A DNA stretch of 64,000 nt from the NCBI GenBank assembly GCA_037179515.1, contig JAXCGZ010007681.1, positions 12,501 to 76,500 of the forward strand, in the 5' to 3' direction. A program made the position numbers and the translations under genes. Of the stretch, positions 55,848-64,000 are shown piece by piece. The stretch is from Halocaridina rubra (taxonomy: Eukaryota > Arthropoda > Malacostraca > Decapoda > Atyidae). The notes beneath the pieces are model-generated. The model was not told the DNA's origin and searched no databases. It worked only from the letters and a program-made list of their open reading frames with translations. Position 1 is the stretch's first letter; each line of letters opens with the position of its first letter.

Positions 55848-55930
55848 ACATACATATACCGTGGCTGTTTCCCCTTAAAAAGTGGGGGTAGCCGACATCA
55901 AAAAAGAAACAGTTTGGGGAGCAGTTATAT
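55848..55930 (-). repeat. Dispersed 3'-tail module ending in (TATG)n
   Basis: The minus strand has TTTTTTGATGTCGGCTACCC, CCACTTTTTAAGGGGAAACA and GCCACGGTATATG. Same module as 766-861. Confidence 0.65.
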
Positions 55931-56360
55931 AAAACAAAAATAACTGTCATAGAGAAGCAAATCTGACCAAAATTTACAATACGATCTCTTAAAAGAAAAA
56001 AAATAGGATTTGCAAGTTTTCTCAAATTTAAACCTCTAAAGGATACTGCTTCACCACTGACCTCACTCATCTTTATGTATAATCATCGAGACTGCTGAGG
56101 TGACAGTGACTACCAGTGTTACCTACGACCATTATATCTTAAAACATTTTCTAATTACATCCACTGTAATGCACAGTGGTTCCGTGAATTTTAATCTCCC
56201 TTAATGCATCTCGGTAATTAGAGAGGGTAATTATCTCCCGATGGATAATTAGTGAGTTTTGTCTTTCTCCCTCTTTTGCTTTTTCTTACCGGACCCGATT
56301 CGAAATAAGGATCTATTAGGATGGAAATCATTCATTCCTGCATTTTATTTTACTTATTTT

Positions 56361-56362
56361 AC

Positions 56363-56456
<94 letters not shown>

Positions 56457-56495
56457 TATAATAATTAATAATTAATAATAATAATGAGAAAGAAG

Positions 56496-56557
<62 letters not shown>

Positions 56558-56589
56558 CGACAACGACAACAACAACAACAACAATAACA

Positions 56590-56633
<44 letters not shown>

Positions 56634-56643
56634 TACTACTACT
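56361..56643. repeat. (AAT)n-(AAC)n-(ACT)n compound array
   Basis: AAT to about 56,483, AAC 56,497-56,588, ACT to 56,643. Confidence 0.96.
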
Positions 56644-56869
56644 ACCTGAACTACAAGCACGTTTATAGGCTGTTGTATATTTGCATATAAGAACGTCCAC
56701 TTCATAGCTTGCTGTTCCAGCCCAGAAAGGGCCATTTTCGGTCAAAAAATATCCATTAGTCACCCCCATACAATAGTACTCTGTATATCCCGTTTTCTTT
56801 CATAGCTTAGTTGTTCCGCTACAATATTTTCTATGATCAAAAAGAAAAAAAGGAAAATTGAAAAATAAT

Positions 56870-57170
<301 letters not shown>

Positions 57171-57227
57171 GCGAGCCACTTCCTATACTAAAATCCGTAT
57201 TCTACTCGTTGTCCTTTAACACATACA

Positions 57228-57885
57228 TCTGTAGCTTGATACCCCGATTTTTATCGTTTTTATATTATAATTTATACAAATATTATATCCAAGTTCAATC
57301 TAGTAGTTTGGCCTCAAGAGGCAGTGCTCGTCAGAGGGAGCTTTCCTCCCAATCCTTCCTATCCTATCCCCCTCCTCTCTAGTGATGATACCCTGCATAG
57401 AACTAAGAGAGTTCACTTAAGCTTTCCTCCCAATCCTTCCTATCCTATTCCCCCCTCTCTAGTGATGACACCCTGCATAGAACTAAGAGAGTTCACTTAA
57501 CGCCGTCACTTATTTCCCCTCCCCATCCAATCTCATCATTCCTGTCCCCATCCCAGAGGGATGGGGACAGGAATGATGAGATTGGATAGGGAGGGGAAAT
57601 AAGTGACGGCGTTAAGTGAACTCTCTTAGTTCTATGCAGGGTGTCATCACTAGAGAGGGGGGAATAGGATAGGAAGGATTGGGAGGAAAGCTTAAGTGAA
57701 CTCTCTTAGTTCTATGCAGGGTGTCATCACTAGAGAGGAGGGGAATAGGATAGGAAGGATTGGGAGGAAAGCTCCCTCTGACGAGCACTTCCCCTAGAGG
57801 CCAATCTACTAGATTGGACTTTGATATAATATTTGCATAAATTATAATATAAATACGATAAAAATCGGGGTATTAAGCCGCAGCC
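57228..57885. repeat. Giant near-perfect palindrome, about 650 bp
   Basis: The centre is at 57,556 (CATCCC-AGA-GGGATG). Arms of about 320 bp run out to TACCCCGATTTTTATCG and CGATAAAAATCGGGGTA. Each arm holds two copies of a ~79-bp block (GCTTTCCTCCCAATCCTTCC ... AGAGAGTTCACTTAA). Mismatches are few. It could be a fold-back transposon or a recent inverted duplication. A single-copy relative of the arm is at 7,751. Confidence 0.95.
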
Positions 57886-58014
57886 TTTGCCTCACAATTG
57901 TCTTTACCTCCCTAAAGAAAAATGGTCGTACCTCAATACAAGAAATATTTACAAGTGATTAAAAGTATGAGATGATGATTTAGAAGGTGTTGGTCGACGT
58001 TAGTATAGAGCAGC

Positions 58015-58080
58015 GTTTGTCAACCGGTGTGTCCAGGCGCACTGCTGCACCCTGAAGGGTAGTCAGGTGCACCCCAAGTT
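58015..58080 (+). mobile_element. hAT-like terminal fragment
   Basis: CAGCGTTTGTCAACCGGTGT, then a GCGCACTGCTGCACCCTGA block and AGTCAGGTGCACC resemble the widespread 'CAGxGxTTCTCAACCGGTGTGCC' hAT terminus. I did not find a right end. Confidence 0.5.
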
Positions 58081-58275
58081 AATGAAAAAGTAATTTATGA
58101 TTTTTTTTTATGTAAAAAAATCTGTATTAAAAAAACTATGGAGAGGCACGTGGCTCCCATGTCTGAGTCAAGTCTATGTCGTTTGATATTTTAAACAGGA
58201 TGCTCATTTTCCATAATCTTTAAAAAAGGAATGGATAATTCTTTCCCTTTTCTCTTCCTCAAGGGATTTAAATTC

Positions 58276-59915
<1,640 letters not shown>

Positions 59916-60058
59916 GTGAATGGTTGATGTAAAATCTTAGAACAACCCGTCCTAAAGCGTGTAAAAAATAGCTATAATGACATTTGAGTACAAGACAGCG
60001 AGAAACATCTAAAACTGACTATGTGCCCTGTGTTTGAATCTGATCAGGGGCAAAAATG

Positions 60059-60512
<454 letters not shown>

Positions 60513-60622
60513 GCCACGAGTGAGGTTGGGGAATCTTGTAATATGAACATAGTGGCATTCAGTTAGAATGCGTTCATTCCTAAGTATAGAAGATATAAGC
60601 TATAAGGTTGGATTCCTTTTAA

Positions 60623-60691
60623 CCTTCTGTGTTGTAGTGGTAGCGCCTTGACTTAGTAATCATAAGTCCTAGGTTCGAGTCCCGGTCGGGG
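60623..60691 (+). other. tRNA-like core, array 2 unit 1
   Basis: TTGTAGTGGTAGCGCC (A box) and CTAGGTTCGAGTCCCGG (B box). GACTTA/TAAGTC pairs around a 7-nt loop, GTAATCA. The acceptor stem closes poorly. Not a normal tRNA gene. Confidence 0.75.
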
Positions 60692-60895
60692 TAGAAAATG
60701 ATTCATGTTTTCACATATGTAATGTGCTTGCTTGGTTATTGTATGACCCGAATGAGATTGTGAATTGAATTAAATGCTAAAATGAAGCCACGAGTGAGGT
60801 TGGGGAATCTGTAATATGAACACAGTGGCATTCAGATAGAATGCTTTCATCCCTAAGTATAGCAGATATAAGTTATAAGGTTGGATTCCTTTTAT

Positions 60896-60964
60896 CCTTC
60901 TGTGGTGTAGTGGTAGCGCCTTGACTTAGTAATCATAAGTCCTAGGTTCGAGTCCCGGTCGGGG
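60896..60964 (+). other. tRNA-like core, array 2 unit 2
   Basis: Almost identical to the core at 60,623. GGTGTAGTGGTAGCGCC and TAGGTTCGAGTCCCGG are intact. Confidence 0.75.
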
Positions 60965-61007
60965 TAAAAAAAATGATTCATGTTTTCACATATGTAATGT
61001 GCTTATT

Positions 61008-61611
<604 letters not shown>

Positions 61612-61852
61612 TGATTGTGGCACCAGAACAGGCAAAACAAAACTCTACTCTCATCGAGCCTGGGCACTAAGAAAACAAAAACTTGTCATATGTGAAGGGA
61701 TAATAAGAAATGAAACGAATATCCAAGAATATTCGGTGTTTATGTAGGTATAGAAAGAGAACCGTAACTGAAGGAAAACTTAACACCGGACTATCCTGGA
61801 CAGTCTTATTTAAGTCCACAAGACCCTTTAGCTGTAGTATCGCAACGGGAGG
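61612..61852 (-). mobile_element. LINE 3' end, LINE E-like tail
   Basis: The minus strand has CCGTTGCGATACTACAGCTA, AGACTGTCCAGGATAGTCC, CGAATATTCTTGGATATTCG and GTGCCCAGGCTCGATGAGAG, and ends TGGTGCCACAATC before (TA)n. Counterpart of 14,705-15,003. Confidence 0.75.
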
Positions 61853-61853
61853 T

Positions 61854-61855
<2 letters not shown>

Positions 61856-61940
<85 letters not shown>
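61856..61940. repeat. (TA)n microsatellite
   Basis: Left flank of hairpin copy 3. Confidence 0.97.
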
Positions 61941-61944
<4 letters not shown>

Positions 61945-62154
61945 GAAAAGCCCATTAAAGAAAACAACGAAAATATATTTGAAGTGCTTAATAATTTCGT
62001 GACCTTAACAGGCCAGCTTTTGTACTTTGAGAATGTGGCCAGTTAAGGTTACGAAATTAATAAGTACTTCAAATATATCTTCGTTGTTTTATTTTATGGG
62101 CTTTTCCTACCATTTTAAACTGTATGTTAACAAAGCAGTATTATTAATATATTA

Positions 62155-62156
<2 letters not shown>
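61941..62156. mobile_element. (TA)n-adjacent hairpin element, copy 3 (diverged)
   Basis: TAGGAAAAGCCCATTAAAGA ... ATGGGCTTTTCCTACCATTT, then TAAACTGTATGTTAACA. The plus arm carries GAGAATGTGGCCAGTTAAGG followed by TTACGAAATT. The GTGGCC/GGTTAC helix is kept by G-U pairs although the bases differ from copies 1 and 2. The right flank is a short TAATATATTAATATG, then (TG)n. Confidence 0.8.

Positions 62157-62240
<84 letters not shown>
62157..62240. repeat. (GT)n microsatellite
   Basis: About 41 GT units abutting the LINE A 3' end. Confidence 0.97.
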
Positions 62241-62243
<3 letters not shown>

Positions 62244-62311
62244 TGATTATCTAATTATGATGACCTAATTGTGTTTACGGGAAATAGCCCAAAGCTCGTA
62301 TCTTCCCGTTT
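62241..62311 (-). mobile_element. LINE A 3' fragment
   Basis: GATTATCTAATTATGATGAC, CTAATTGTGTTTACGGGAAA and AGCCCAAAGCTCGTATCTTC on plus. It is joined at CCCTGTGG to a LINE E fragment. Confidence 0.88.
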
Positions 62312-63057
<746 letters not shown>

Positions 63058-63059
<2 letters not shown>

Positions 63060-63714
63060 TTGTGTGTGTTAGCAGTTTACCTGCGAAATATTAGAGCTCC
63101 TTATGTATTTAATATTTCTATCCGTCTAACTTTAATTCCGTGTAAATTCGTCAACAAGGAAACCATAGGTATCATTTTAAAGAAATATCTTTTTTTTTTT
63201 TTCATTTCCATTTTTTTGGGGGGTTGACAATGATGTAAATAGATCATTATTGTCAGGAATATAGTATGGAATTATAAATAAGGGAATTCATAATTACTAA
63301 GTACAGAATATGCAACATATGCGAAATTACGCAGGAAACCATTCATAAATTATATTTATGACATGGGGGTAATCAAGCTTACGCCAGTGTTTGAGAGGGG
63401 GAAATTCTTTTACGTGGGATATTTATGAAAGCTCGCATATGTTCGAAATGTAAAAGTAAGAGAGAGAGAGCAGATATTTGTACCGGTTTTTTTATTTTTC
63501 ATTTTTTCATATGGATCTATATGTTGTATAGCTAGCTGTTGATTAAGATACTACGTTATATATTGAGTTTTTTCGCGTAGTATTTTACGTAATTCTAAAC
63601 TGATATTTTGCCAAGTTCTGCATCCGAATGGTCAACTCCAACACTATAGTCTTGATGCATTCCTTTCCTTTGACTAATATAGGATGTTGTTATTAATGTT
63701 GTTGATGTTGCTGT
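63058..63714. other. No gene seen
   Basis: AT-rich, with a poly-T run near 63,190. Nothing recognised. Confidence 0.5.
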
Positions 63715-63795
63715 TTGTCACTAATAATCCCCATTCGAATGGGGTGGGCACAGACATGTTGTAACTAGGTAATTAAGGCTGGATGAAAAGAATGG
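63715..63795 (-). mobile_element. SINE family V tail fragment
   Basis: TGTCACTAATAATCCCCATT, CGAATGGGGTGGGCACAGAC and GGTAATTAAGGCTGGATG on plus. Confidence 0.65.
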
Positions 63796-64000
63796 GGAAG
63801 TTGCCACATACGTGCATGTGATAGCTTCTGTCAAGTTCATTTAATGAGATTTGGTTTGAAGAATCCGTCGCTGAACAGAATCGTCATGGACGATTGCTAC
63901 TAGTGCTGGCGTTGTTTAAGACTAGGTCACGATATCCGTAATTTATTATTTAACTACACATAGGAAACAGTTATATAAGGCAAGTAGTTTATTTTTGTCG
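63796..64000. other. No gene seen
   Basis: Nothing recognised up to the window edge. Confidence 0.5.

Noticed and set aside
55714..56070. 118-codon minus frame beginning MSEVSGEAVSFRGLNLRKLA
   Set aside because: The second half runs through a dispersed repeat tail (55,848-55,930). The first half lacks a splice site and a partner exon. Not enough to call a gene.
60623..60964. Functional tRNA genes
   Set aside because: A and B boxes and an anticodon-like arm are present, but the acceptor stems do not pair and the units are part of a repeated element. Called tRNA-like only.

Overview
The window looks like repeat-dominated nuclear DNA of an arthropod, most likely a decapod crustacean. The signs are a very high load of long (TA)n, (CA)n, (GA)n and (AAT)n microsatellites, five or more LINE families (L2/CR1-like, CR1-like, Jockey-like and a 'RWFGHVERM'-type family), many tRNA-derived SINEs, and numerous fold-back/MITE elements. 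No rRNA, bacterial operon or CRISPR structure is visible. The taxon is inferred from repeat style only; no single-copy marker gene confirms it.

Host genes are scarce. The best candidate is a minus-strand spliced gene whose last three exons lie at 24,284-24,206, 23,127-22,978 and 22,376-22,200. They have good splice sites, matching phases and a stop, and encode a multi-pass membrane protein that I do not recognise. A second, weaker candidate is a 33-codon terminal exon at 32,730-32,629 (minus).

Layout. 0-9 kb: a 79-bp tandem repeat, SINE/LINE tails, a (TA)n-embedded hairpin, a Jockey-like LINE end, three fold-back families and a 1.3-kb TIR element. 9-22 kb: mostly AT-rich DNA without recognisable genes, long trinucleotide arrays, a 1.55-kb fold-back at 17-18.5 kb and a large inverted repeat at 19.2-19.9 kb. 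22-24.3 kb: the spliced gene with SINEs and a MITE in its introns. 24.4-28.7 kb: LINE A (L2/CR1-like, ORF1 plus ORF2) sitting inside (TG)n. 29-33 kb: microsatellites, a second (TA)n hairpin and a truncated LINE A, again in (TG)n. 33-41 kb: a degenerate ~95-bp repeat field holding SINEs, five copies of a hairpin MITE, a nearly intact CR1-like LINE B and a hAT MITE with target-site duplication. 42-45.5 kb: LINE C (decayed). 46-48.7 kb: tandem tRNA-like units and microsatellites. 49.3-52.6 kb: an old LINE A copy inside (CA)n. 53-57 kb: LINE fragments. 57.2-57.9 kb: a near-perfect 650-bp palindrome. 58.4-59.7 kb: LINE D inside (CT)n. 60-64 kb: (TA)n tracts, a second tRNA-like array, a third hairpin and LINE fragments.

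The most notable pattern is that mobile elements occupy specific microsatellites. All five LINE A copies end in, and most begin in, (CA)n in one fixed orientation. LINE D is bracketed by (CT)n. Three hairpin elements carrying a conserved helix plus GAAA motif, and two tRNA-like arrays, are bracketed by (TA)n.
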